Assembly (NCBI GenBank): GCA_963921355.3 | Contig: OZ001190.1 | Span: 2,232,001-2,296,000, forward strand | Direction of reading: 5' to 3' | DNA: 64,000 nt | Origin: CAWUEZ02 sp963921355 | Lineage (GTDB): Bacteria; Pseudomonadota; Alphaproteobacteria; Thalassobaculales; Thalassobaculaceae | Part shown: in pieces, positions 33,193 through 42,143 of the stretch | How the letters are laid out: every line of letters starts with the position of its first letter | Position numbering within the stretch: position 1 is the stretch's first letter | Made by a program: the position numbers and the translations under genes | Notes under the pieces: model-generated | Seen by the model: only the letters and a program-made list of their open reading frames with translations | Databases searched by the model: none | What the model was told of the DNA's origin: nothing

Positions 33193-34074
33193 TTGGCCGA
33201 CACTGCCTATGAGACGCCCGCGAACGATATGACCGCCGCGGAGCCGGCGCATGTCATTGTTGTGGGCTGCGAAAAGGGCGGCTCCGGTAAATCGACGACC
33301 TCGATGCATCTGACCGTGGCGCTGCTGCGGCTGGGCTATCTGGTCGGCACGATCGACCTGGATGCCCGGCAATGGACGCTGACCCGGTATCTGTCGAACC
33401 GCGCAACGACCATCCAGCGCGGCGAGCGCAACCTGCCGATGCCCCGTCACTTCTTCCTTGCCCATTCCGACAAGCCGGTGCGCGATCAGGCCCGGGCCGA
33501 GGACAAGGAACGGTTCGAAGCGATCATCACCAAGCTGCGCGGACTCGTCGATTACGTCGTGATCGACTGCGCTGGAACCGACAGCTACCTCGCCCGGGTG
33601 GCTCATTCCTACGCCGATACCCTCGTCACACCAGTGAACGACAGTTTTGTGGATCTCGACGTCGTCGCGCATGTCGACGGCCGCACCGGCGAAATCCTGC
33701 GACCGAGCGTCTATGCCGAGATGGTCTGGGATCAACGCAAGGCACGGGCGCAGCGGGACGGGGGCTCGATCGACTGGATTGTCATGCGGAACCGGTTGTC
33801 CACGCTCGAGGCCAACAACAAGCGCGAGATGAGCGATGTGCTTCAGCGTCTGGCCCGGCGCGTCGGGTTCCGCATCGCGCCGGGTTTCAGCGAGCGCGTG
33901 ATCTTTCGGGAGATGTTCCTGAAAGGGCTGACGATGCTGGATGTGTTCGACGATCCGAACCGGACCGGCGCCGGGCGGCCCCGAATGTCCCATGTGGCGG
34001 CGCGCCAGGAGGTTCGGGCATTGATCAACGCGCTTCAATTACCGGGGCGCCGTTCCCGCAACCAGGGCGCCTGA
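33193..34074 (+). CDS. mipZ: MipZ, division-plane-positioning ATPase (ParA/MinD superfamily)
   Basis: The 293-residue protein has the deviant Walker A motif GCEKGGSGKSTT (signature K28 and K33), a switch-I-like TIDLDARQWTLTRY stretch, VVIDCAGTDSYL and DFVDLDVV-type Walker B and switch regions. Downstream lies the long RNRLSTLEANNKREM segment characteristic of MipZ. MipZ binds ParB near the poles and inhibits FtsZ there, so the ring forms at mid-cell. Alphaproteobacteria use it in place of the MinCDE system. I take TTG at 33193 as the start. An internal ATG at 33229 lies before the P-loop and is an alternative. It is a single gene here. Confidence 0.9.
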   Translation: MADTAYETPANDMTAAEPAHVIVVGCEKGGSGKSTTSMHLTVALLRLGYLVGTIDLDARQWTLTRYLSNRATTIQRGERNLPMPRHFFLAHSDKPVRDQARAEDKERFEAIITKLRGLVDYVVIDCAGTDSYLARVAHSYADTLVTPVNDSFVDLDVVAHVDGRTGEILRPSVYAEMVWDQRKARAQRDGGSIDWIVMRNRLSTLEANNKREMSDVLQRLARRVGFRIAPGFSERVIFREMFLKGLTMLDVFDDPNRTGAGRPRMSHVAARQEVRALINALQLPGRRSRNQGA

Positions 34075-34092
34075 TCTGCGGCAGGCAATGGC

Positions 34093-34581
34093 TTATTCGC
34101 CGGATGGGCCGGTGCCGGCAACGCGCGACAGGGCGTCCCCGGCCAGTTCGAAGTCGGCCGCGGCGTAACGCCGGCCACCGATCGCCTGGTAGAAAGCGAG
34201 CGCTTCGACGTTACCCGGCTGGGCCTGCCAGACAATCCAGCTGCCTTCGTCATCCACGGTCCGGCGCGCGACCGCGGCGAGCAGCGCCTTCGCAACCCCT
34301 TTTCTGCGGGCATTCGGCAGCACGAAGAGGTCCATCAGAAAGGTCCCGGGGCGCCCATGCCCGATATGGAAGCCGTCGTGGTACAGCGCGTAGCCGACGA
34401 TCCTGTCGCCTCGCTCGGCGATCAGCCCGGTCAATCGGGGGCGTGCTCCGAAAGCCCAGCGCTCGAGATCGTCGGCACTCAAGGGCGGCGGCGGTGCCCC
34501 TTCATGGGCGGACAGGGCGGCGGCCAAGGACACCACGGACGCTGCATCGCCCGGCGCCATGGCCCGAATGGTGGTCTGCAC
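34093..34581 (-). CDS. GNAT-family N-acetyltransferase
   Basis: The 162-residue protein is a single GNAT domain. It has the TFLMDLFVLPNARRKGVAKALL block (acetyl-CoA pyrophosphate loop, motif A, with R-K-G-V-A), followed by ARRTVDDEGSWIVW and the terminal NVEALAFYQAIGGRRY (motif B). No acceptor is evident. It is transcribed on the strand opposite to its neighbours, convergent with mipZ and divergent from the VWA gene. Confidence 0.85.
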   Translation of the reverse strand: MQTTIRAMAPGDAASVVSLAAALSAHEGAPPPPLSADDLERWAFGARPRLTGLIAERGDRIVGYALYHDGFHIGHGRPGTFLMDLFVLPNARRKGVAKALLAAVARRTVDDEGSWIVWQAQPGNVEALAFYQAIGGRRYAAADFELAGDALSRVAGTGPSGE

Positions 34582-34727
34582 AGTGGTGGCGGCATCGGCG
34601 ATCGGTTATCTCCCGTGGGCGACGGTGCTTCCAGCGGGTTGGAAGAACCGCCAAAACACCCAATCTTATCGTCCAGGATGTGACTTAGACAGACAAGCGA
34701 GCCATACGGCGATGGGGCAATGCGGCG

Positions 34728-35462
34728 ATGACGTCGGGCGCTGATCGTGAAGACCCGCTTCCCGCCAAGGGCGGCGGCTCGGTCTCCAGCCGAGACGAAA
34801 TCGATTCGTTCTTGGCGAAGGTCAAGGCGATGCCTTCGGCAGGCCCGCAGGGCCGGCGGGGACGGCTGGTTTTCGCCCTGGACGCGACGGCCAGCCGTGA
34901 GCCGACCTGGGACCGCGCCTGTCATATCCAGGCCGAGATGTTTCACCAGACGGCTTCGCTCGGCGGACTTGACGTGCAGTTGGTGTTCTACCGAGGATTC
35001 GGAGAGTGCAAGAGCTCCAAATGGCAGTCCGATCCCCGGGAACTCGGCCGGGTCATGACGGGTGTACGCTGTCTTGGCGGTCGTACCCAGCTTCGCAAGG
35101 TTCTCACCCACACAATCGCCCAGACCAAGGACAAGAAAGTGGGTGCTCTGGTCTTCGTCGGCGACGCGTTCGAGGAAGACATCGACGCGGTCTGCCATGC
35201 GGCGGGAGAGCTTGGCGTCCTGGGAGTCCCGACCTTCATGTTTCATGAGGGCGGTGACTCCATCGCGGAACGCGCGTTTCGTCAGGTCGCGCGTCTGACC
35301 CAGGGAGCCTATTGCCCGTTCGACTCCGCCAGCGCCGACCGCTTGAAGGAGTTGTTGGCGGCTGTCGCCGTTTATGCCGCCGGCGGCCGACAGGCGCTGC
35401 TGGACTACGGCGCGCGCTCCGGCGAAGCGGTCAAACTCCTCACCAACCAGATCAAGCGCTGA
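34728..35462 (+). CDS. VWA (von Willebrand factor A) domain protein
   Basis: The 244-residue protein contains a vWA domain beginning at LVFALDATASREPTW (about residue 47), where D-A-T-A-S stands for the D-x-S-x-S metal site. VGALVFVGDAFEE supplies a further aspartate site. No membrane segment or signal was found, so it is cytoplasmic. A basic, glycine-rich N-terminus precedes the domain. It is followed after 3 bases by a J-domain membrane protein, so the two are in one operon and may work together. The role is unknown. Confidence 0.75.
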   Translation: MTSGADREDPLPAKGGGSVSSRDEIDSFLAKVKAMPSAGPQGRRGRLVFALDATASREPTWDRACHIQAEMFHQTASLGGLDVQLVFYRGFGECKSSKWQSDPRELGRVMTGVRCLGGRTQLRKVLTHTIAQTKDKKVGALVFVGDAFEEDIDAVCHAAGELGVLGVPTFMFHEGGDSIAERAFRQVARLTQGAYCPFDSASADRLKELLAAVAVYAAGGRQALLDYGARSGEAVKLLTNQIKR

Positions 35463-35465
35463 CCG

Positions 35466-36194
35466 ATGGGCTACTTCCTTCTGGTTCTGTGCATGATAGC
35501 CGGCCTGGGCCTGATGGGCCGGTGGCTGCTGAATGCCGAGCCGCGGGATATCATTCGGGTCGCCAAGTGTAGCGCCCTTGGACTTGCAGGCGCTTTCGTC
35601 CTGTTCATCTTCCTGCGCGGGCGCCTTGACTGGCTGTTCTACGCGGTACCGATCGCAATCCCGTTCCTGCTGCGGAACTGGGGACTTATGCGGACCATCC
35701 GGAATGCCGCCAAGGCAGCCCGCGGGCCGACGCCGGGGCAGACCACCGGAGTTCGAACCGCCTGGCTGTCGATGACCCTCGACCACGATACCGGGGCGAT
35801 GGATGGCGAGGTTCTCCAGGGCGCGATGACCGGACACTGGCTTTCCCAGTTGAGCGATGACGCGTTGCGCGAGCTCGCACTGGAGTTGCAGGCTGATGGT
35901 GAATCGCTTCAGGTGTTCGACGCCTGGATCGAGCGGATGCGGCCGGACCTGGCTGTTGGCGGTTCTTCGGGACAGAGCGCTCACGATCGGGATCGCCGGC
36001 CCGATCGCGACGAGTCGGCGATGACTCGGGCCAAGGCCTTCGAGATTCTCGGCCTTTCGGAAGGTGCGAGCGAAGATGAAATCCGCGAAGCCCATCGCCG
36101 TCTGATGATGGCCAACCATCCCGATCGTGGAGGGTCTTCCTGGGTGGCGGCGCGGATTAACCAGGCCAAGGACTACCTGCTCGGCAAGCCGTGA
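35466..36194 (+). CDS. Membrane protein with a C-terminal J-domain (DjlA-like type)
   Basis: The 242-residue protein has a hydrophobic N-terminus (about residues 2 to 20, 35 to 50 and 56 to 70) and a C-terminal J-domain from about residue 185: KAFEILGLSEGASEDEIREAHRRLMMANHPDRGG, in outline, with the HPD tripeptide intact. The J-domain recruits and stimulates DnaK. The middle part (about 100 to 165) is a helical region containing LSDDALRELALELQADGES. It lies 3 bases after the VWA gene. The pair could tie a chaperone to the membrane, which is inference. Confidence 0.8.
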   Translation: MGYFLLVLCMIAGLGLMGRWLLNAEPRDIIRVAKCSALGLAGAFVLFIFLRGRLDWLFYAVPIAIPFLLRNWGLMRTIRNAAKAARGPTPGQTTGVRTAWLSMTLDHDTGAMDGEVLQGAMTGHWLSQLSDDALRELALELQADGESLQVFDAWIERMRPDLAVGGSSGQSAHDRDRRPDRDESAMTRAKAFEILGLSEGASEDEIREAHRRLMMANHPDRGGSSWVAARINQAKDYLLGKP

Positions 36195-36288
36195 GGGGCC
36201 ACTGGCTTGCCACCTGACAGGGCTTTGCGCGATAAGCCAAGCGTCAGACTGGACCTCGCCCTGCCCGATTCAGCCTTGAGAGATCGCA

Positions 36289-37158
36289 ATGCCCGTTCCC
36301 GTCCGAAAGGCCATTTTCCCCGTCGGCGGTCTCGGCACGCGCTTCTTGCCGGCAACCAAGTCGATGCCGAAGGAAATGCTGACCGTCGTCGACAAACCGC
36401 TGATCCAATACGCGGTCGAGGAAGCCCGTGAGGCGGGGATCGAAGAACTGATCTTCGTTACGGGGCGCGGCAAGACGGCGATCGAAGACCATTTCGACGT
36501 CGCCTACGAACTCCAGGACATGCTGACGACACGCGACAAGACCGATGCGCTTGAACTGGTCAACGCGACGATCCCCGAACCGGGTATGCTGGCATTCACC
36601 CGTCAGCAGGAACCGCTCGGTCTTGGACATGCCGTCTGGTGCGGTCGCAATTTCGTGGGCTCCGAGCCTGTCGCCGTGCTGCTGGCGGATGATCTCATCC
36701 TGTCCGAACGCGGCTGCCTCAAGCAGATGATCGACGCCTACAACACCGTCGGCGGCAATATGGTGGCCCTGATGGAGGTCGAGCGGAGCGCCATCTCAGC
36801 CTATGGCGTGGTCAATCCGGGTGATGTCCACGACCGGCTGATCGAGGTTCGGGGACTGGTTGAGAAACCGAAGCCTGAAGAGGCGCCGTCGAACTACGCG
36901 GTCATCGGCCGCTACATTCTCCAGCCCAAGGTATTCGAGGACCTCGGCCGAATGGAGAAGGGTGCCGGCGGTGAGATCCAATTGACCGACGCGCTGGCGC
37001 GTCAACTCGGATTGCAACCGTTCAACGGTTACCTGTTCGAGGGGCGGCGGTTCGACTGCGGCAACAAGGTTGGATTCCTGGAAGCCAACTTGGCGTTCGC
37101 CCTGGCGCGCCCGGACATGAAGGACGATATCCAGTCATTCCTGAGCAACTACGTCTAG
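36289..37158 (+). CDS. galU: UTP-glucose-1-phosphate uridylyltransferase
   Basis: The 289-residue enzyme forms UDP-glucose from UTP and glucose-1-phosphate. Typical GalU blocks are KAIFPVGGLGTRFLPATK, MPKEMLTVVDKPLIQYAVEEA, VLLADDLIL, and GRYILQPKVFEDL, followed by GGEIQLTDA. The ATG at 36289 follows a GAGAGAT sequence. It leads a three-gene cluster with UDP-glucose dehydrogenase and a phosphohexomutase, so the cluster makes UDP-glucose and UDP-glucuronate for surface polysaccharide or glycolipid. Confidence 0.95.
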   Translation: MPVPVRKAIFPVGGLGTRFLPATKSMPKEMLTVVDKPLIQYAVEEAREAGIEELIFVTGRGKTAIEDHFDVAYELQDMLTTRDKTDALELVNATIPEPGMLAFTRQQEPLGLGHAVWCGRNFVGSEPVAVLLADDLILSERGCLKQMIDAYNTVGGNMVALMEVERSAISAYGVVNPGDVHDRLIEVRGLVEKPKPEEAPSNYAVIGRYILQPKVFEDLGRMEKGAGGEIQLTDALARQLGLQPFNGYLFEGRRFDCGNKVGFLEANLAFALARPDMKDDIQSFLSNYV

Positions 37159-37184
37159 GGCGACCCGGCGCGGGCCCCTAGGTT

Positions 37185-37200
37185 CCCGGTCGGGACCGGG
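37185..37200 (+). promoter_or_regulatory. Hairpin in the galU-ugd gap
   Basis: CCCGGT pairs with ACCGGG around a 4-base loop, directly upstream of the ugd ribosome-binding site (AAGGAG). It could be a weak terminator or mRNA stability element between the two genes. Confidence 0.3.
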
Positions 37201-37214
37201 ATAAGGAGACAGCG

Positions 37215-38555
37215 ATGCGCATCGCGATGATCGGTACCGGCTATGTCGGCCTTGTCACCGGCGCCTGTTTTTCTGAGTTCGGGGTGGAGGTCGTCTGCGT
37301 CGATAAGGATGCCGACAAGATCCGCCGCCTGAAGCGCGGAGAGATCCCGATCTTCGAGCCGGGTTTGGAGGACCTGGTCGCCGGCAACGTAAAGGCCGGC
37401 CGGCTCTCGTTCACGACGGAGCTGAGTGACGCGGTGCGAGGGGCCGATGCCGTCTTCATCGCCGTCGGTACACCGAGTCGCCGGGGCGATGGCCATGCGG
37501 ACCTGTCCTATGTCTATGCCGCGGCCACCGAGATCGCCGATGCGATGAACGGCTATACCGTAGTGGTGACCAAGTCGACGGTGCCGGTCGGAACCGGGCG
37601 TGAGGTTGAGCGGATCATCCGCGAACGCCGACCGGACGGGGATTTCGACGTCTGCTCGAACCCGGAGTTCCTGCGCGAAGGGGCTGCGATCAACGACTTC
37701 ATGCGCCCGGACCGGGTGGTGATCGGGGCCACTTCCGATCGTGCCCGCGACGTCATGCGCCAGCTGTACCGGCCGCTCTACCTGATCGAGACGCCGATTG
37801 TCTTCACCGAGCTGGAGACCAGCGAAATGATCAAGTACGCGGCCAATACCTTCCTGGCCACGAAGATCACCTTCATCAACGAGATCGCTGATCTGTGCGA
37901 GAAGGTGGGGGCCGATGTCCACGATGTGGCCAAGGGGATCGGCCTGGACGGGCGGATCGGCCGGAAGTTCCTGCACCCGGGGCCGGGCTATGGCGGCTCG
38001 TGCTTTCCCAAGGACACCTTGGCCCTGGTCAAGACGGCCCAGGACTATGGCGCACCGTTGCGGGTCATCGAAACCGTCGTCGACGTCAACGACGCGCGCA
38101 AGAAATCGATGGCGCACCGCATCGTCGAGGCCTGCGGCGGTTCTGTCGCCGGCAAGACGGTCGCGATCCTCGGGCTCACGTTCAAACCGAACACCGACGA
38201 TATGCGGGACAGTCCGTCCCTCGACATCGTGCCGGCGCTGGTCGAGGCCGGGGCGATCGTGCGTTCGTATGATCCCGAAGGCATGGACGAGGCCGCCAAA
38301 CTGCTTGACGCCATCAAGTATTGCCAGAGTCCCTACGAGGCGATGGACGGGGCCGACGCCGTGGCCATCGTCACCGAATGGAACGAGTTTCGGGCCCTGA
38401 GCGTTTCCCGCATGAAGGCGGCGCTCAAGGCGCCGGTCATGATCGATCTGCGCAACGTCTACGATCCCGATGAAATGCGGGCGGCCGGCTTTGTGTATAG
38501 CTGCATCGGTCGAGGCACGGACCGGCCCGGTGCGATGTCGGAGGCTGCCCAATGA
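37215..38555 (+). CDS. ugd: UDP-glucose 6-dehydrogenase
   Basis: The 446-residue enzyme oxidises UDP-glucose to UDP-glucuronate with NAD. It shows the N-terminal GTGYVGLVTGACF dinucleotide motif, SNPEFLREG, IKYAANTFLATKI, and the catalytic cysteine in PGYGGSCFPKD (C263). It lies 56 bases after galU. Its last codons overlap the next gene by 4 bases (ATGA), so it is translationally coupled to the phosphohexomutase. UDP-glucuronate could feed capsule, EPS, or glucuronosyl lipid synthesis. Confidence 0.95.
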   Translation: MRIAMIGTGYVGLVTGACFSEFGVEVVCVDKDADKIRRLKRGEIPIFEPGLEDLVAGNVKAGRLSFTTELSDAVRGADAVFIAVGTPSRRGDGHADLSYVYAAATEIADAMNGYTVVVTKSTVPVGTGREVERIIRERRPDGDFDVCSNPEFLREGAAINDFMRPDRVVIGATSDRARDVMRQLYRPLYLIETPIVFTELETSEMIKYAANTFLATKITFINEIADLCEKVGADVHDVAKGIGLDGRIGRKFLHPGPGYGGSCFPKDTLALVKTAQDYGAPLRVIETVVDVNDARKKSMAHRIVEACGGSVAGKTVAILGLTFKPNTDDMRDSPSLDIVPALVEAGAIVRSYDPEGMDEAAKLLDAIKYCQSPYEAMDGADAVAIVTEWNEFRALSVSRMKAALKAPVMIDLRNVYDPDEMRAAGFVYSCIGRGTDRPGAMSEAAQ

Positions 38556-39937
38556 CCGACGCACATCACTTCGATCCGACAATCCTGCGCGAGTACGATG
38601 TCCGGGGCATCGTCGGCGACACGCTCTCAACGGAAGATGCCCGGGCTCTCGGGCGCGCGTTCGCGTCCATCGTCGCGGAGGCGGGGGGAACACGAGTCGC
38701 CGTCGGGCGCGATGGCCGGCTGTCATCCCCCGACATGGCGGCGGCGGTCGCCGACGGCATCAACGCCGCCGGAATCGACGTGATCGACGTCGGAGGCTGT
38801 CCGACCCCGGCACTGTATTTCGCGGTCCATCACTTCGATGCGGATGGCGGCGTCATGATCACCGGCTCCCATAACCCGCCGAGCTACAACGGCTTCAAGA
38901 TGATGCTCGGCAAGGGGCCGTTCTTCGGCGCCGACATTCAACGTCTGGGCAGGATCGCGGGAGAGGGCGCGTTCGCCACCGGTGCAGGCACGCGGGAGAC
39001 CGCGGATGTCCTGGAGGCCTATACTGAACGCCTGCTGCGGGACTACAGGCCAGGCCGCCCACTCACCGTGGTCTGGGATTGCGGCAACGGGGCGGCCGGC
39101 CCGGTCGTCACGGCCCTCGCCGACGCTCTGCCGGGTCGGCACACGGTGCTTTATCCCGAGGTGGACGGCACATTTCCGAACCACCACCCCGACCCGACAG
39201 TCCCCGAGACCCTGGAGGGGCTGCGGGCCGAGGTTGCCCGTACCGGTGCCGATCTTGGGATCGCCTTTGATGGTGATGGCGATCGGATCGGTGTCATCGA
39301 CGAGAAAGGCCGGGTGCTCTGGGGCGATCAACTGGTGGCCATCTACGCGACCGAGATCCTGCAGGAGCAGCCGGGAGCCACGATCATCGCCGACGTGAAG
39401 GCGAGCCAGGTGCTGTTCGATCGGATCGCCGAACTCGGCGGCACGCCCTTGATGTGGCGAACCGGTCACTCGCTGATCAAGACCAAGATGGCCGAAACCG
39501 GGGCGCCGCTCGCCGGTGAGATGAGCGGGCACCTGTTCTTCAAGGATCGGTACTACGGCTTCGACGACGCCCTGTACGCGGCGGTGCGTCTGCTCGGTCT
39601 GGTCGCCAATGTCGAGGAGCCTGTCTCGGCGCTTCGGGACGCGCTGCCGGACGTTCTCAATACGCCGGAGATCCGGTTTCCCTGCTCGGAGGAGCGGAAG
39701 TTCTCGGCCGTCGAAGAGGTCAAGGCGTCCTTGAACGGTCGCCCGGGGATTCGAGTCATCGATGTCGACGGTGTCCGGGTAACCTCAGATGACGGCTGGT
39801 GGCTGTTGCGGGCGTCAAATACCCAGGACGTGCTGGTCGCGCGTTGCGAGTCGCGGACGGCAGACGGCCTTGATCATTTGAAGGCCCAACTGCGCGAGGC
39901 GATCGAGGGGATCGGGCTCGAGGTGCCGGAGTTCTAA
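38552..39937 (+). CDS. Phosphomannomutase/phosphoglucomutase (AlgC/ManB type)
   Basis: The 461-residue alpha-D-phosphohexomutase shows the phosphoserine loop MITGSHNPPSYNGFK with S106, the metal loop FDGDGDRIG, a sugar-binding loop GEMSGHLFF and a phosphate-binding loop in the C-terminal domain. AlgC-type members act on both glucose and mannose phosphates. It should supply glucose-1-phosphate to GalU or mannose-1-phosphate to GDP-mannose. It begins inside the stop of ugd. The convergent D,D-carboxypeptidase gene ends 28 bases later. Confidence 0.93.
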   Translation: MTDAHHFDPTILREYDVRGIVGDTLSTEDARALGRAFASIVAEAGGTRVAVGRDGRLSSPDMAAAVADGINAAGIDVIDVGGCPTPALYFAVHHFDADGGVMITGSHNPPSYNGFKMMLGKGPFFGADIQRLGRIAGEGAFATGAGTRETADVLEAYTERLLRDYRPGRPLTVVWDCGNGAAGPVVTALADALPGRHTVLYPEVDGTFPNHHPDPTVPETLEGLRAEVARTGADLGIAFDGDGDRIGVIDEKGRVLWGDQLVAIYATEILQEQPGATIIADVKASQVLFDRIAELGGTPLMWRTGHSLIKTKMAETGAPLAGEMSGHLFFKDRYYGFDDALYAAVRLLGLVANVEEPVSALRDALPDVLNTPEIRFPCSEERKFSAVEEVKASLNGRPGIRVIDVDGVRVTSDDGWWLLRASNTQDVLVARCESRTADGLDHLKAQLREAIEGIGLEVPEF

Positions 39938-39965
39938 GAGCCCGAACGAACGAACAAGGAGCCGC

Positions 39966-41177
39966 CTAGCGAACGGCGGCCGCATCGAGGACGGCCTGTG
40001 CCGGGACCGGGACGCACGGCAGGTGGCGGCGCTTCAGGTCGAGACAGGCCGCGCGGGCATCCGGTTCCTGCAGTCCGAACAACCGGGCCCGGAAGATCGG
40101 GCCGTTGGTCCGCTCCAGACGTTCGACCCGGGCGTCCGCGTCGTTCAGCAGGCTCGGCAGATGGCCGCGCGCCGAGGCGATTGAACGCTGCGCCCGGAGT
40201 TCCGTCGAATAGGCTCCGACTTGGACGCCCCAATCCCCCGCATCGTCACGTGAGCCGACCTCTGGCGTCTGTTCCGACGGAGCCGCCGCGACTGTGACTG
40301 CCTCGACCGGTGTATCCGAGGGCGACGGCCGCAGTATTGGCGTCGGCGGGACCATCGAGGCGATGCGGATCTCGTGCATGCGCTTGAACCCGCGGTCCAG
40401 GATCTTGCGCATATGAGCATTGCGAGTACGGCCACTGCGGCCGCCGAACACCACTCCGACCAGCCAAGTGCCATTGCGCTCGACCGAGGTCACGAGATTG
40501 AAGCCCGAGGCGTTGATGTAGCCGGTCTTCAGGCCGTCGGTTCCGGAATACTTGCCGAGCAGCCGGTTGTGGTTTCGGTAGGTCCGCTTGCCCCACGTGA
40601 ACGTGCGCGTCGAGAAGAACTTGTAGTACTGAGGAAAATCACGGCGAACGGCGATCGCCAGCCGAGCCATATCCCGGGCGGTGGTCACCTGCCGTCGGTT
40701 GTGCAGGCCGGATGCGTTCATGAAGCGTGTCGAGCGCAGGCCGAGTTTCTTCGCGCGTTCCGTCATCCGGATCGCGAACCGGTACTCCGTACCCCCCAGG
40801 GCCTCCGCCACGACTGTTGCGACATCGTTGGCCGATTTGGTTACGAGCGCGCGGATCGCGTCGCGGACCTTGATTGTCTTGCCGCGCTTCAGTCCCAGCT
40901 TGGAGGGCGGTTGGCCGGCGGCCCGCTTCGAAACCTTCAGGCGTTGATCCAGGGTGAGCTTGCCGCTCTCAAGTGCCTCGAAGACCATGTACAGCGTCAT
41001 GACCTTGGTCAGGGACGCTGGATGTCGGCGGGAATCGGCGTGACGCGAAAACAGGACTTTACCGCTCTGCACGTCCAGCACGAGGGCAGCGTATTTGCTG
41101 GCCGCCTGCGCAGGTGCGAACGCTAAGGTCAGGGTCGCGAGCATCACGATGAAGAAGGCAGTGCCGATTCGCCTCAT
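39966..41177 (-). CDS. D-alanyl-D-alanine carboxypeptidase with C-terminal SPOR domain
   Basis: The 403-residue penicillin-binding protein has a signal peptide (about residues 1 to 26, APAQA) and the three class C/low-molecular-mass PBP motifs: SLTK (S55 to K58), SAN (S115 to N117) and KTG (K217 to G219). A C-terminal region from about residue 320 (WGVQVGAYSTELRA) is a SPOR domain, which binds denuded septal peptidoglycan. It should trim the terminal D-alanine of muropeptides, perhaps near the septum. PBP5-type enzymes usually end in an amphipathic membrane helix, and here that is replaced by SPOR. It is convergent with the phosphohexomutase gene. Confidence 0.93.
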   Translation of the reverse strand: MRRIGTAFFIVMLATLTLAFAPAQAASKYAALVLDVQSGKVLFSRHADSRRHPASLTKVMTLYMVFEALESGKLTLDQRLKVSKRAAGQPPSKLGLKRGKTIKVRDAIRALVTKSANDVATVVAEALGGTEYRFAIRMTERAKKLGLRSTRFMNASGLHNRRQVTTARDMARLAIAVRRDFPQYYKFFSTRTFTWGKRTYRNHNRLLGKYSGTDGLKTGYINASGFNLVTSVERNGTWLVGVVFGGRSGRTRNAHMRKILDRGFKRMHEIRIASMVPPTPILRPSPSDTPVEAVTVAAAPSEQTPEVGSRDDAGDWGVQVGAYSTELRAQRSIASARGHLPSLLNDADARVERLERTNGPIFRARLFGLQEPDARAACLDLKRRHLPCVPVPAQAVLDAAAVR

Positions 41178-41434
41178 ACATGCGCTCCGCGGCCGTCTCA
41201 GGTTGCGGGGAGGAAAACTGGTATCGTCGGACCGGGCTTGAAGAATCCCCCCGAATCGACGCTGACTATCCTAGATTGCATCTCAGCTTTTGTCCATAAA
41301 CGGCTGATTCCCTCATAAGAGTCGCCTTGCTGCGTTCGGAAGAAGGGGCTTGCCCCGGGCCGACGGGCCGGCCAGTCGCCAGCGCCGAAGCACCGCGCGC
41401 CCCGGCCCGCCCGAGGCGGTTTCCGCGACTCTTA

Positions 41435-41449
41435 TTGTGCAGTGCACAA
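41435..41449. promoter_or_regulatory. Palindromic operator-like site upstream of the phasin gene
   Basis: TTGTGCA, a central G and TGCACAA form a perfect 15-base palindrome. A related half-site (ATGCACAA) occurs near 41500. The two flank the candidate promoter, as expected for a repressor such as PhaR, which regulates phasin genes in other alphaproteobacteria. The identity of the binder is inference. Confidence 0.5.
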
Positions 41450-41458
41450 AAATTCTTC

Positions 41459-41487
41459 TTGACGCCGGCACTGGCCCTGTCCATATA
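41459..41487 (+). promoter_or_regulatory. Candidate promoter of the phasin gene
   Basis: TTGACG (41459 to 41464) and CATATA (41482 to 41487) are separated by 17 bases. The ATG of the phasin gene is 62 bases further on. The gap from 41178 to 41548 also holds an 11-base inverted repeat (ATAAGAGTCGC at 41315 and its complement at 41425) and no gene. Confidence 0.5.
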
Positions 41488-41548
41488 GCGTTTGTTGCGA
41501 TGCACAATAACTCGATCGCGACGAGCCATCGACCGAACGGAGATTACC

Positions 41549-42070
41549 ATGACCACGAAGAAGACCACGCGCGCTGCCACGCCGGTCGACGCTGCCGTCG
41601 CCGCGGGCAAAGAGACCCTCGAGAACGTGACCAAGATCACCCAGGAAACCACTGCGAAGAACTTCGAGCAGGCGGTTTCGGTGACCAAGGAGAACATGGA
41701 CAAGGCTTCGGAAGCCGCGTTCAAGGGCTACGATCAGTATTCTGCCTTCACCAAGGCGCACTACGACGCCGTCGCCAAGTCGTTCGACATCCTGTCGAAG
41801 GGCTTCGAGGACGTCTCCAAGGCCTGGTACGACTACACCAAGACATCCGTCGACGCCGGCGTCGACTTCTCGAAGAGGGTGATGGGCGCGAAGAGCGTCA
41901 ACGAGGTCGTCGACTTGCAGAACGACTTCGCCAAGACCTCCTTCGACAGCTTCGTCGCCGAGAGCACCAAGCTCTCCGAGATGACCGTCAAGACCGCCAA
42001 CGAGGCGATCGAGCCGATCAAGGCCCGGGTCGACGAGACCATCGAGACGATCTCCGAGGCCGCTGCCTAA
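41549..42070 (+). CDS. Phasin family protein
   Basis: The 173-residue protein is an extended helical, lysine- and alanine-rich polypeptide. Segments such as FEQAVSVTKENMDKASEAAFKG and YSAFTKAHYDAVAKSFDIL, in outline, are the phasin signature. Phasins coat polyhydroxyalkanoate granules, so the cell probably stores PHA. The ATG at 41549 follows GGAGA by 6 bases. The gene has its own promoter, operator-like palindrome and terminator hairpin, indicating a strongly expressed single gene. Confidence 0.9.
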   Translation: MTTKKTTRAATPVDAAVAAGKETLENVTKITQETTAKNFEQAVSVTKENMDKASEAAFKGYDQYSAFTKAHYDAVAKSFDILSKGFEDVSKAWYDYTKTSVDAGVDFSKRVMGAKSVNEVVDLQNDFAKTSFDSFVAESTKLSEMTVKTANEAIEPIKARVDETIETISEAAA

Positions 42071-42112
42071 GGCGCGACCGGCGCCGTTCCCGGCGCTCGC
42101 AGACATGCAGAT

Positions 42113-42143
42113 GAAGGCCCGACCGGTTCCCGGTCGGGCCTTC
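42113..42143 (+). terminator. Terminator hairpin after the phasin gene
   Basis: A 14-base perfect stem with a 3-base loop (GAAGGCCCGACCGG, TTC, then its complement) begins 43 bases after the phasin stop. No long T-run follows. It is the strongest hairpin in this part of the window. Confidence 0.75.

Noticed and set aside
41178..41548. Small gene between the carboxypeptidase and phasin genes
   Set aside because: Frames here are short, antisense or shifted, and the region is explained by promoter and operator elements.
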